From positions 2,961,539 to 3,025,538 of the forward strand of contig VZDJ01000216.1 of NCBI GenBank assembly GCA_008694505.1: a stretch of DNA of 64,000 nt, given 5' to 3'. The notes under the pieces were generated by a model. That model did no database searches and had not been told where the DNA came from. It saw nothing but the letters and a program-made list of their open reading frames with translations. The position numbers were made by a program, and so were the translations under genes. Shown here piece after piece: positions 24,727 to 36,300 of the stretch (position 1 is the stretch's first letter; every line of letters begins with the position of its first letter). This stretch comes from Cyanoderma ruficeps. Lineage: Eukaryota; Chordata; Aves; Passeriformes; Timaliidae.

Positions 24727-25400
24727 AGGAGTGGGATGAGGGGGGCAGGACCGTTCTTTAGTCCTGAGGGGCGGGACTACGCTTCCCGTCAGCCCCCGCG
24801 CTCCTCAAGGGCCGGACTACAGTTCCCATCGGCCCTCACGGAACAGGACTACAGTTCCCATGAGCGCCCACATTGCTTTCTCTCTCTTCGCGGTTTCTGG
24901 GACGGCGTGGCCGCGGAGCTGTGTGTGGTGAGTGGGCCCGGCCGCAATCGTCCGCCATCCGCGGGCACCGCGGCCTCGAGGGGTGCGGGGATAGCGGGAC
25001 GGTGTGCGGGGAACTCCCGTACCCTGCCGGAGCCTCCCCTCGGGCTGCGGCGAGGGCTCAAAGGGTGCACGGAGGGGCGTGATAGTGGCCCCTCTCCCCG
25101 CCATGGTGGATGGAGAGAGCAAGGCCGGGGGCGCTGGGTCCCTCAGCCTGCCGTGATGAGGCTGCGCCAGGAACCGCGGGCTGGCCCCAGCGATGCTCAG
25201 CGTTTTACGGGCAGCGGGTGCGGCTCAGCCGGGGCGCTGCTGTCGGGGCTGTCTCCCAGCAGCCCCAGGCGGGGGTTCCGCGGGCCAGGACCCCGCGCAC
25301 AGGGGGGGCCGGGGGGCCGCGTGTACCCGGAGGGCGTCGGTGCTGCCCGGGTGAGGAGCCTCAGAGCCACGAGGGCAAGAATACATTTGGGATGGTCCTC
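24727..25400 (+). promoter_or_regulatory. CpG-island promoter of SNHG16
   Basis: Strong CpG island beginning abruptly after AT-rich DNA. It contains three ZNF143-type motifs, a pyrimidine tract like a 5'TOP start and the first exon of the snoRNA host gene. Confidence 0.85.
24776..24860 (+). promoter_or_regulatory. three ZNF143/Staf (SBS) motifs
   Basis: ACTACGCTTCCCG (24776-24788), ACTACAGTTCCCA (24816-24828) and ACTACAGTTCCCA (24848-24860) fit the ACTACAnnTCCCA core bound by ZNF143. All are in the same orientation, with spacings of 40 and 32 bases, just before the inferred start site. Confidence 0.85.
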
Positions 25401-25422
25401 CACTCTTTAGCGGCTCTGGAAG

Positions 25423-25498
25423 CTGAGCTAATGATGATAAAAGTTATCCCTGTCTGAACTTGATCTTTCCTCTGTGGAAGCATAATTCTGAGGCTCAG
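25423..25498 (+). ncRNA. SNORD1: SNORD1-type C/D box snoRNA, copy A
   Basis: C box ATGATGA (25431-25437), D' box CTGA (25454-25457) and D box CTGA (25488-25491). They are closed by a perfect 6-bp terminal stem, CTGAGC (25423-25428) with GCTCAG (25493-25498). The 11 bases before D' (GTTATCCCTGT) are complementary to the conserved 28S rRNA stretch ACAGGGATAAC. The D'-plus-five rule points to the middle G, the 2'-O-methylation assigned to SNORD1 in human (G4362, recalled). It ends about 63 bases before the intron 1 acceptor, the usual spacing. Confidence 0.93.
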
Positions 25499-26974
25499 TG
25501 TTAGAAACACAAAGGTAAAGGGATAATTTGTTACCTGAACTAACTCTGTCCCCTTTCTCAGTTTCAGAGCATGACACCGTGTCGAGAAGGGGTAAAAACA
25601 CTGCTCTGGCTGGGCAGCTGATTTACCTACAGTGCACCTGCACAATGGTGAGAAACAGCAGCATCTGTCTTGGTATAGTCAGGGATTTTTTTTCTCCTCG
25701 TGGGGGGTTATGGAAGAAGAAAGACTCGCTCTGCTGTCTCAAATTATACCCTCCTGCATTCCTGGGGGTCCTGGGAGGGGATATAAAACTCCAACCGTTT
25801 GATGAATGTAATTAAGCTAATCAAGGCTGTAGCTGTGTCACAGCTGCCACCCGAGTGTGCTGCCCTTTGCTGCCATGGAGCAGCATGGATTGAATGGGAA
25901 TTTTACTGGTGTTGATGCCCAGCAGAGCACCTGCTTGTCAGCGTGGTCAGAGATGAGCCAGAGTAGAAGGATTAGAGGTAGGAGGGATTGGATGACAGCC
26001 CATTATGGAGACACTTGACACAGCTCAGCTCATAACTGTACGTGCCACAGAAATAGACTTAGTGACAGAGTAATTGCTCTGTTTGCCTGCCTGGAGGTGC
26101 TCTGGGACAGTGTCAAACTTGCATCAGGTTGCTGGGGGTGGGGAGGTGCAGCTCACCTGCCCCAAAGGGTCATCCTGTGAAGGACACACCCTGAGGAACC
26201 CTTCCCCGGAGGGGACGTGGCTGTCCTACCTCTGATGAATGCGTTTCTTAAGACAAACCCATAGACAAATTACACCATGTTTGGATGGATTATTCCTGTG
26301 TGCAGGGAATGAGTTGGACTGGGAGGTTTCTGGAAAATGAGGAGGAGACTGTCAGGTTGAAACAGCTTAAAAGAATCAAACCACCAATGTCTGAGAGCTG
26401 GTAGGGTTTTTTTTTCTAAGCAAGGATTTAAATAGCATCCACCTCCCAAAGTTTCTTGTCTGTGAATGAGACAGCCCCCTGGCAAACATGCTTCTCTGTA
26501 TCTTGAGGGACAGATTTCTGGTCTGCTAAGTTTGTGAGACAAAAGTTGCCTGTCTTTGAATGGAGAATTTCTGTCTAATTGTTGATCTGTGATCCAGTTC
26601 TGGGGTTTTTTTTCAGGAGAAGTGAGGAAAAGAGGACAAACTTTATTTAAAGTACTTTTTTGCTAACAGTGTTCATTGCAACTTGTATTTAGGAGGAAAT
26701 GGTCCTGCAGAATCCTGGCACTGCTGTTGCCCAAAGACAGCTTTGGCCAGAGGACAGCTGCTATGTTGGGCTTCAGGCTGGTAAGAGAATTGAATTCTTC
26801 AGTGTTGTCTGTTGTGTTTTTAATTCATTAATTATATGGCAGGCCTGTAGGCACATTGAGTTACCTGGTGAGCCTAATCTCTGAAGGTTTGCCAGGAAAA
26901 ATCCCAGGGAGAGCAGCTGTGTGTGGTTTTGGGAAACACGAGGGGTTTGTGCAGGCAGGGGTGGGACAGCCAGC

Positions 26975-27039
26975 GAGCCTGTGATGTGCTGTTATCCCTG
27001 TCTGACACAGCTTGAAGAGGGAAATGTCTACTGAGGCTC
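26975..27039 (+). ncRNA. SNORD1: SNORD1-type C/D box snoRNA, copy B
   Basis: C box GTGATGT (26981-26987; last base differs from consensus), D' CTGA (27002-27005), D box CTGA (27031-27034), and a terminal stem GAGCC (26975-26979) with GGCTC (27035-27039). The guide GTTATCCCTGT is identical to copy A, while the D'-D half is shorter and diverged. It lies in the intron after exon 26693-26780. Confidence 0.9.
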
Positions 27040-28073
27040 AGGTACTTCCCTTAGTGCCTCCTCTGCCCCTTGCAAAGAGTCCACAGGTGTGAGTGGCACG
27101 AGTGTGACAGAATCTGTCCCCTGTCTTGCCACTCTGTGCTGTGTGACAGCAGCCAGGTGCAGGCAGAGCTGAGCAGAGCTGCCGTTGTCATAGCACAGTT
27201 TAGAGCTGCAAAGAGCTTTCAAGTTCCTTGTGCAAACAGTGACAGGTTGAAGGGCAGATAAGAAAAGCATTTTTTTTTATCTTGCCTGATGTACAGTCAC
27301 TGAACACACAGGCTGGAACAGCACTTTGTCTTGGGCAGCTGACAGCTGCTTTCTGCTAAATGATTTTATGCTTTATTGAACAGAATTTGGCTTTGTTTGC
27401 AGAAGGTCAATAACAGCTTCTGACAGCAGAGCTGGTGACAGGGAGTGTCGTCAGGAGTCAAGGTTGGTTTGTGGGAGGGAATGGCACCACAAATCAGGCA
27501 CACTGGGTGCTCTGACAGCACAGCTGTCTCCAGTCAAGATCAGGCACTGGGACAAGTGCCTGGAGCTTTTGATTTCCAAGGTGTAGCAGGGAAAAGAAAG
27601 TGGAGAGGCAGCCTGATGATAAATGGGAAAAGTAAAAGCTACTCAGTGCTGTGAGACCAGAGGAGCAGGAATTGTTTCAGAATGGACTTTTTTAGGAAAA
27701 CAGTTACAGCCTTGCTTTGTGGTTTCTCACAGATCTAGAAGGAAGATTGTTCTGGACTGAGTGCCACAAATGACTGGTGATACGTGAAATGGCCACCAGT
27801 GTGTAGCCACAGGCTCCTCCTCACTGCTCAGTTGTTGCTGCAGCCACCATGGGTAAGGGACCACTAAAACCAAAAAGGATTTGTGTGCTGGTGTCATTGG
27901 CCTGGCTGGGAGCAATGTTTCATCCCCTGAGACCTGTATTCTAGATTAAATAGTGCAAATCAGGAACTTTTCAGATGCTCTGATACTGTTCTTTTTTGTT
28001 TTTTTTTTTCACCAGGACCTGATCTACAGTTGGCTGGAGGAAAAAAGTGGTTCCTTGCTTGCTTCTGTTCCAG

Positions 28074-28079
28074 AATAAA
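28074..28079 (+). terminator. SNHG16 polyadenylation signal
   Basis: AATAAA 58 bases into the proposed last exon, followed by a GT/T-rich stretch (28105-28135) suited to a downstream element. Confidence 0.65.
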
Positions 28080-28138
28080 ATAAGTTGTGGAAAATCTTAT
28101 GAGTTGAAGTTGTGTTTTATTTAGTTATTTCTGTAAAG

Positions 28139-28194
28139 GTTGGAGTCCATGCTCTTAAAGGTGTTTTCCAACTGCAGTGATTCTGATTGTTCTT
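28139..28194 (+). mobile_element. CR1 LINE 3'-terminal remnant
   Basis: About 55 bases of the CR1 tail ('ctcttaaaggtgttttccaa', then AGTGATTCTGATTGTTCT), plus orientation, immediately downstream of the SNHG16 poly(A) site. Confidence 0.7.
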
Positions 28195-30181
28195 GCACAG
28201 GAATGATTTTGTGCAGGTAGGAAGGATTTTGGATTAAAACCCTTCCTGAAACAGCAGTTGTGAGTTTACCCTTCATAGCAAACCTGATAACACAAAGACT
28301 TCGGTGTCTGCAGATTCTGTCCCAGAAGCAATTCATGGGAACAGTGTGACAAAACTAACTTATGGCTGAGGTCTGGTGCCAAATGGTTCTTGTGGTGTGC
28401 TTGGGAGTACAGCCATGAGTAAGTCCTTAAAATGGAGTTAACTCCAGCACCAGGCTCCACCCTTGGCTGGGAACGTCCCTTTTTGAGAAGGGAAAGGAAG
28501 GTGCACGTGGTGGTTCCCCATGTTTAGTTCCCGATGTGGTGCCCGTGAGCTGGATGATCCCAGGCAGGACTGCAGCACCATCCTGCTCCTCTTGCCCTGA
28601 GTGTCACGGTGCTGCTGATGTCACCTGAGGCTTGGCCAGAGCTGGTTTGAGGAGGTTTCAGAGTGTCTTGGGCAGGGGAGGTGAGGATCAGGCTCATTTG
28701 TGTCATGGAAGGTTTTGCTGAGCGTTTGGGAACACAAAACAGGCCTGACAGGCTGCCATGGTACCAGTGTAAGGTGGCTCTGATGGGAACAAAGGTTAAT
28801 TCGAGACGTGGGAACACAAGATGGGCCCCAAGCTAGAGATTACATCTGGAACAGGCTTGGAGTCTGTGAACCAGCTGGAAGCAGCCTGCTGGGAGCTTCA
28901 GGGGGTTTGGAGGTTCCCTGGCACAGGGCCAGGGTATCTTTTGCCATCTCTGTACACCAACCTCATACAGCAAAAAACATTTCAAGTGGAAAAGGGCTGT
29001 GCTCAGTTAACAGGTCTCCCAGTCTGAATCTCCATGGTTTAAATTGGTTTCTGTTCCCCAGTTGTCTCTACTCCCTGCTACTGCTCTGCTGTGGGAGGTG
29101 AAGGGGGGGGCTCACCCCACCCAGTTTATCAGAACAACAGAAACAGGCCTTAAGGAAAACAATCATTCAACATTTATGTAATTACACAAAGTGGGAAAGT
29201 GTCTTGGATTACACTGCTCTGTCTCCAGCCCCCAGCAGCTGGAGAAGCCTCCCCAGGTGGGTCTCCCTGAGCAGTGCTGGTGTATGAGGGACAGCTGAAG
29301 GGTTCAGGACCCTCCCCTCCCCTCCCTTGGGGTTTGGGGAAGGAAATTAAAGAGTGACCATCACTTTCACCCACCTGGTGTGGGGCTGCCTCTCAGAGCA
29401 GTGAGTCCCTGTGCAAGAAAAGGCTGACAAACCTTCAGTGCCACACACCAATGGCTGAGGCCAATGTCACCTCTGGGCTGCTCAGGGCCTGGACCTGATC
29501 CTGGTGTCCTGGCTGAGCTGCAGTGACCCTCCTTGTTGCTGATGGCTTTTGAGCCCCTTTGTGAGAAAACACCAGACTTCTTGAAGGGGACAGTAACAGG
29601 GCCCACGGTGTCTGTCCTGCTGTCTGTGCCACTGACCAGGCAGGCAAACAGAACTTTCTGGAATGTGGCACACGTCCACCTGCAGCTGCCTGGGGCTGGG
29701 GTTTTCTACAGTCGTTCTGGAGGGAGGTGGTCTCCAGACATGTCACCTCCTGTCACCTGGTCGCCAGGTCTCCTGCCTGCTGCAGTCCCACTATGGGGAT
29801 GAGCATTTAAGGTGAAGGGCATTTTCCAGCATCTCCAGCATCCTCTTCCAGCATCACCCTGCCCCTTCTGTGCTCCACAGGGGCCTCTGCTGCCCCATAG
29901 GCACGTTCATGGGGCTGGCAGGGCTCAGCTACGTGCTGTAGTGCTTCTAGCTGCCCCAAAGGCCATGTTCAATCCCACCGATCCCTGAGGAAATGCAACA
30001 TTCCTCCACTACCTTCAGCTTCCCCATTATCCTCACATCACTGCTGGCTGTGGCGCAGCAAGTCTGCTCCGTAGGCTGGCTGCCCAGCTGGGAAGAGCCC
30101 TCGGGAGGGAGAAGGTGACCCTCAGGAAAAAGGAGAGCCACGAGAGTCCTTGGACTTGCCCCTGTGGGCGACCTCCCGGCC
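28195..30181. other. convergent intergenic region and ST6GALNAC2 3'UTR
   Basis: Lies between the ends of SNHG16 and ST6GALNAC2. The right part must hold the ST6GALNAC2 3'UTR. No canonical AATAAA was seen on the minus strand, so its end is undetermined. Confidence 0.5.
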
Positions 30182-30349
30182 TCAGCGCTGGTAGAGGGTG
30201 ATGATCCCTGCACGGTGCAGGCTCCTCCACAGCGCTGCCTCCAGCATCATGTCGTGGTTGGCATAAAACACCAGAGGTTTCTTCTCCACCTCGTAGTAGT
30301 GGTCTGAGAACTGCTCGTAGTTTGCCGTGATGAACCCGTAGGCACTGAC
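30182..30349 (-). CDS. ST6GALNAC2: ST6GALNAC2 coding exon 10 (motifs III and VS, stop)
   Basis: 168 bases from VSAYGF to TGA at 30182-30184, with HYYE (motif III) and HDMMLE (motif VS, with the conserved His). Confidence 0.96.
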   Translation of the reverse strand, partial: VSAYGFITANYEQFSDHYYEVEKKPLVFYANHDMMLEAALWRSLHRAGIITLYQR

Positions 30350-33300
30350 CTGTGGGGAAGGAGGCAGGGCAGACAGAGGACAAGGGTCAAGGCTTCACCT
30401 CCGGGGGTCCATCACCACCACCACTCCCTTCAGTGTGGGCCCTGAAGGGACAGGGGACATGTGGGACAGCCATCAGGATACACTGGAGGCCCACAGCAGC
30501 CAAAGAGGGGATTTCCTTCTCCCCAGAGGAACTGTGGCCCCTTACCTGGTCGCAGGTGTGGAGTGCAGTGAGGAGCATGAGGGCACCGGTGCTGGGCATG
30601 TACAGGGAGCTGTACTGGGTGTTCAGGAGCTCCGACCGCAGGAACCTGATGGGGACACGGTGGCTGTGGGGGCTCAGGGCTGGCACAGCCCTGCAGCCCC
30701 CAGACCCACACCTACACAGCCCTCTTCAGTCACACCAGTGCTCAGCAAGGCAGGAGGAGCACTGAGTGAAACACAGGACTCGGGCGGGTTCGTTTGCTCA
30801 GAGGTTGGTAAAAGGCTGTTTGGAGCCACCCCAACCCAGACACCTGCTTTCATGAAAGGCAGGAAAAGACCATCCTGTTGGGCCCTACCTTTGCTCCTGT
30901 TAAACTGGGACAGAATGTAATTTGTCCTGGGGAATGGGAGCAAGGTGAGCACAGGGAGGAATTGGAGGGGATGTGAGCTGTGCTTCAGTGAGCAGGAATG
31001 GCAGGGGAGAGATGCCTCTGCCTTGTGTGCAGACAGCAGGGCAGGGGTGGTTCCAGCGTCTGGGGGAGACTGGGACTGCACTTTGATGCTGGGCAGGTAC
31101 TGGTCTGCACTGGAGTGAGCAGAGGGGGGAGGGAGGTCGTCCGAGCCCAGCCCAGAGCAGAGCCGGACGGCAGCCACAGTGCTCATTACTCTCACCTTGT
31201 TGTGAGGTACTGCAAGAAATCAGGATGCAGCAGCTTGAACTTCTCTGCAGATGCCTCTGGTCCAAAATACTTCTGTGGCCTGCAGCAAGGCAAGGAAAAG
31301 GGCAGAACTTTGTCATGGGAGTCCTGGAGCTCCTTGGGGTTTATCCCAGCAGGGACAGATGTGGGGTGAGGACAGGTGAGTCACGCCTGCATCACCAGGG
31401 GTGCTGGGAGGATCTTGGGGAGCTACTCACCTGTCCCCCTTGTCCGAGCCCACAGGCACTGGGCTGCCCTGGATGGCCGATTTCAGCATGACGTAGTCAC
31501 GGACATCCGAGGGGATGAAGATGTACTTCAGGTCCTGCAGCAAGGACACACACAGGGCACTTGGAGGGAGGTTTAAGGACACTGCCCACACCTGCAGGTG
31601 AGGACTGAGGGCTCCTGAGATGGGGAGAAGGTCTCAGAAGCCAATCCAACCTGAAGGGACAATTTGATTCAACTCGCCAACAAGCCCTCAGGGTCTCACC
31701 TTGCCCTGGGGGATGTGGGTGAAACCGTACTCCTCGTAGGAGATGAGGGAGTTCTTCATGGTGTTCACCGTGAAGCCGTAGAAGGAGACCTTGGTGCCGA
31801 CATCCTCCTCGAAGCCTTTGATCACGGCACCATTGAGCCTGCAGGGAAAGCAGAGAACGCGTGTCCGGGGCTGGACACACATCTCCCAGCAGCCACGGCC
31901 CCATCCTGCCTGGGGCTGGTGCTCACCTGAAGACCAGGTGGTGGCTGTCGATGGCCCTGCCCTGCCGCGAGCCGTTGAGGATGCCGCCGTTGCCCACCAC
32001 GGCGCAGCGGACGCAGCCCCCGGGGAAGGCGGCCCTGTCGAAGAGGTGCCGGTTGGCCGAGGCGTTGAGGAGCTGGAGGGTGCTGCCCACCACTGGAAAA
32101 GGAGCAGGATGTGACCAGTCAGCAGGGAAAAGGTGTGTGTGTCAACCCACGTGCAGCAGCACGCACGGAGCTGGCACAGCACGCGAGAAAACTCACACCG
32201 CTCCCGTGCAGGAGAGAGGTCTGAGGTGGGAGAGGGGGGCACCAGGCAGTACCTCCTCTCCCAGTTTGGTGTCACCTCCTTGTATCTCTTACGTCCCCAT
32301 GCTCCCAACCCTGCTACACACAGCGGCCATCCAAGGCCCTGCAAGGCACAGGGATGGATCCAGCCCCAGCCCTGCAGATGCTGCTGCCTGTGCCAGCCAC
32401 GTCCCCTCCTGACAATGTCTCTGCAACTGCCATGGTTCTCTCCTGCTCGCCATTCCCAGCACTTCCCAGCCCAGGGACTGAAGCCAGTGGCTGCCAGGGA
32501 GAACAAAGAGTGGGTTTGGGGTGGGAAGGGAAACAATCTCCATGCACAACAATGGAGCTGCTTGTCCGAGCTCCTCCGGCCCCAGTTAATAATCACAGAC
32601 ACAGTGCAGCTTTTATTCAGGGAAAATGTCACAAGATGCAGCAAGCAGTGTTTGCAAAGCTGCACCCTCCACCCTGTGCCCCGGGAGGTGGGGTGGGAAG
32701 AGATCAACATTCCTGGCTCCTCTGCAGGGCTCCTTGCCTGTCCCACATCTTCAGTCCCTTCTGCTGGTCTCCCCAGTCCCCTCAAGCTGCCCCACATCCC
32801 AGCTGGGTCTGTACCTGCGAGGGACAGGCCTTGCCAGCCATAGGGGACATGTCGTGTCTTCAGCCTGTTCCAGGTCTCCAGGGTGAAGTGCTGGTCCCAC
32901 ATCAGCACAGGGGTGTTGAAGTGGAAGATCTCCCGAAACTTGGGGTCAGCCTTTGCTCTGGCCATCACCGAGTGGAGGCAGGGGCTGGGCTGGGAGGGAG
33001 GAAGGAAGGAGGATCCCTGCTCAGTCTCCAGCCTGGGTCTGTCTTCCCTGTGACGCCTCCACCCCTCAGCAGGCACCAAGGTAGAACAAACCCAGGGACA
33101 GAAATGCTCCTTGTCCATCACATGTTCTGCTGGGTCACCCAGGCAGGGCAGTGCCTCATGGCTTGGTTTTGTCCTGCAAAACAGCCTTTGGCACCCAGCT
33201 CGGTGGGGCTGGGAGAACCAGGGCTTACAGAGTCACCTGAAGGTGTGAAAGATTCAGGACATTCAGGTGTGGGCACCCTGTTAAAGATGTGGGTCCTGTT

Positions 33301-36300
33301 AGAGCTCTGCTGTATGAGAACAGAGCAGTGACAGCCCCCCCGGGCCTGGGTCCATCCCCGTGAGTCTCCAGCCTGGACTGCTGGCCCAGGAGTCAGAGGG
33401 TTGGAGGGGGGTGGTGCTGCTGGTTCCAGCCTCCACACGGGAGAATGGCAGCAGGGAGGCCTGGGGAGAATCACTTGTGTGGATGGACAAGATTGTTCTT
33501 CTCTAAACCCTTTCCAGAGGATGCTGCTCCTCCTCAGCCTCCCCACACAGCCCTTCAACCAACAAAACCCAGCAGGGAGGGGCACCATGGACATGACTGT
33601 GCTGTGCTAATGATTACCTGCTTTCTGCTGGGCTCCGGCTCCTCCAGCTTGGCAGAGGGCTTGAAGGAATTCCCACTGGGATGGAGGAAACATATGGCAG
33701 AGTTAAAAACCTGTCACTTGGGCACTGGGGAGGCCCACAGTGGGAAGGGGCCTCCCAGTTCCTGCCAGGATGGCTGAGCATCTTCCCTCCTTACCTCTCC
33801 GAGCTGCCTCCAAGAGCCCAGCTGCGGCTGCCGGCTCCGTGTGGTGTCCCTGAGGGAGCCAGGATCAGTGGCTCTGGCTGCAGCAAGCTGGGAGAAGACA
33901 AGTGAGGGCTCAGCTGAGGAGGTGACACTGAGCACACTGACATCCCCCCACCTGTGAGAGCCACAGACAGGGCAGGACCATGACCCCTCCATTTATCTCC
34001 TCTCCACCGCTGTCTGTGCCCACCCACCCCCATCTGCAAGTGGAGAGACGGAGGATTTGCAAAGTACAGGGTTTGTGCAGCCACCATCTCCGGGTGAGTC
34101 CCACCTCCAGGACTCCCAGGTACCAAAACCCGCACCCAGCCCAGCCTGCAGCCCTGGGGGAATCCTGCTGAGACCTCCCTGGCTCTTCCCACCATTCCTG
34201 AGTGCGAAGGGGACCAGGCTGGAATAAACTGGTCAGGCCAGCAGGACACATTTAGTTGTTATACTGAAGAAGCAATCAGCAACTGGGGTCTGGAGGCTCT
34301 TGGGGTGCATGGGACCCCCTCTGCCATGGGGGTGCCTGGGACATGCCCTGATCTTTCATTTGTAGCAGGAGCAGCTTGGGGTGCCCTGAGTCCCACGGGG
34401 TCAGGCTGAGCTGACCTAGCCCCTGGGGGGGCACTGGGGCTGGGGGTGGGCAGGCGAGCAGGAGGTGGGAGCCCACCGGAGGGGAACAGGCTCCCATTCA
34501 TCCCCACACAGAAAGGCCCTTCAGAGCCCCCGGCCCCGCCGGCAGCGCGGGCGGCAGGTGCTGCGGCCAGAACGGGGCTATTGTGGAGGAGACAAGGGCT
34601 CCTTGTTACGGGATCTCTGCCTGGGAGCCTGGGCACAGGTAGAGGCAGGTGGGGAGCGGAGCTTCACCCCCCCCAGCCCCCCCTGGCGTGACGCTGCCTG
34701 GCACAGGGGCACAGCGGGCGTTGGGTTTCTGTCCCTGCCACGGCCCCTGTCAACACCAGCAGCACCCACAGCCCTGCCCAGGAGCGGATCCAGTCCTGTT
34801 TGCCACCCAAACTCTGCTCTGTGCCACCCTGGGGGCACGGCATGACATGGGGGGACAGCCCAGCGCCCTGCCTGCGGGCTGGAACTGGGGGCTAGAGCAT
34901 CTCCCCAGGCGTGGATGGAAAGGCAGTGCCAAGCAGGCTTTGTCCCAGCACCTTCCTTGCACCATGCCAGCACTGCCAGCTCTTGGCAGGGCGTGCTGAG
35001 GGTGCAGCAGGCTGGGCCCCAACAGTGGAGCAGGGCAGCTTTTAAATCAAGCCTGTGTCTTGCCTCGGTGTCCCACAGAAGTCAGCTCCCAGCAGGAGCA
35101 GAGCCCTGCAAAGCCCCCACCACCCCAAAAATAATGAATGCTACAGCCCAGGGGTCAGCATGGCATGGCCCCCACCAGCTCACCCCCGAGGCTCATCCTG
35201 ACATCACCTGAGCAGGCAGAGGGAGGGTAAATCCCCAAGAAGGTCCACCAAGTTGGGACAGAGCCATCCCAGAGAAATGCCGAGCTGCAGTTTTCTGCAG
35301 GACCTTCCTGGTGTTACCCCTGCAACCATCCAACTCATCCCAGCCTGAGCAAACTTGTCTATTCCCTTGGCTTCCAGGGGACAGTGCAGGGTCCATCAGA
35401 GGCTGTGCCAGACCTGGTGGTTACACTGGAAGCTGCTCCTTCAGCCCAGGTACCAACAGCACATCCTCCAGAGCAAAGCTCTCCCACACGTGTCCCACAG
35501 CCAGGAGCTCTGGAGCCCGAGTGGGCTCAGCCCTGGTGAACCGCCCTGGGGTGCAGGGAGCTCGCCCCAGGGATCTGCCCAGCCCCACTCACCGCCTCCA
35601 TCTCACAGTGCAGGTGACCCCCGTGTCCAGGCCTGAGCTGCCTCCAAGCAGCCTCTCCCGGCCTCACCACCTCCCCAGCCTTTCCCACCAGGTTCACAAG
35701 CCCCAGCTGCACATCTCTGCCCAGCCAGCCCCTTCCCAGCCCTCCAGGCTCTCCTGCTCCTGTTTCTTCCTTTCCCCTTCCCTGGCTGATCCCAGTGCCT
35801 GCAGCACAAGGCAAAGCCCTGGGCAGTGGCAGTGGGAGGCTGCTGCACTACTTTCTGAGCTGCCAGGGGTGTGTGGGAGCCCCAGGGGGCTCAGCCTGGC
35901 TGTGCCCAGGATGGAGGGAGGTGGCTCCTGCCGACCCCCTCTGGGAGCTGGGCTCTACCTCCACCCATGGCCGGACACAGTGGGTGGCACCTGCTCATCA
36001 TTTCTCCCAAGCTTTGTGCTGAACTGATAAACCAGTGCCAGCACCTCCCTGCACTCTCTTGCCAACTGTGGGTGCTGGAGCCAGCTCTCCAGCATTGCTG
36101 CTGCCCCAACCCTGCTGGGAAGGGTGTGGGGCAGCCAGCCCCTCACCAGACAGCAGCCCAGCGGTGTGATGGGGAGCCAAGCGCTTTGACGTCACCTGCC
36201 AGGATGTGGTGAAGCACCTCGTGCTGCTTGGTTGACTCAGAAGATGACAATCCTGCCTGGGACCGACTGATGCACAATGGGGCTGAGGGAAGGAGTGGCT

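Larger units (their letters stand above)
24876..28095 (+). ncRNA. SNHG16: SNHG16-like snoRNA host gene
   Basis: A spliced non-coding host whose introns release C/D snoRNAs. Inferred start at C24876, heading a 5'TOP-like pyrimidine tract (CTTTCTCTCTCTTC), as is typical of snoRNA hosts. Exon 1 is 24876-24927 with donor GTGAGT. Exon 2 is probably 25562-25647 and exon 3 is 26693-26780, each with good acceptor and donor. The terminal exon begins at 28016 after a T-rich acceptor and has AATAAA at 28074-28079. Middle exons between 27,080 and 27,700 could not be fixed. Intron 1 holds one SNORD1 copy and intron 3 a second. Placement between PRCD and convergent ST6GALNAC2 matches the mammalian SNHG16 locus. 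No long conserved ORF is present. Confidence 0.85.

Noticed and set aside
24736..25410. 224-codon open frame in the SNHG16 promoter
   Set aside because: GC-rich CpG-island DNA lacks stops by composition; it spans the promoter motifs and exon 1 donor, with no recognisable domain.
27600..27670. possible third SNORD1 (CTGATGATAAA at 27615)
   Set aside because: C-box-like sequence only; no D box CTGA, no terminal stem and no guide match nearby.
31688..33121. 477-codon minus-strand open frame over ST6GALNAC2 exons 4-6
   Set aside because: It reads through introns, and motif L exon 5 is in the wrong frame within it; splice sites define the real exons.
32354..33331. 325-codon plus-strand frame
   Set aside because: Antisense to ST6GALNAC2 exon 4 and flanking introns; no domain or splice support.
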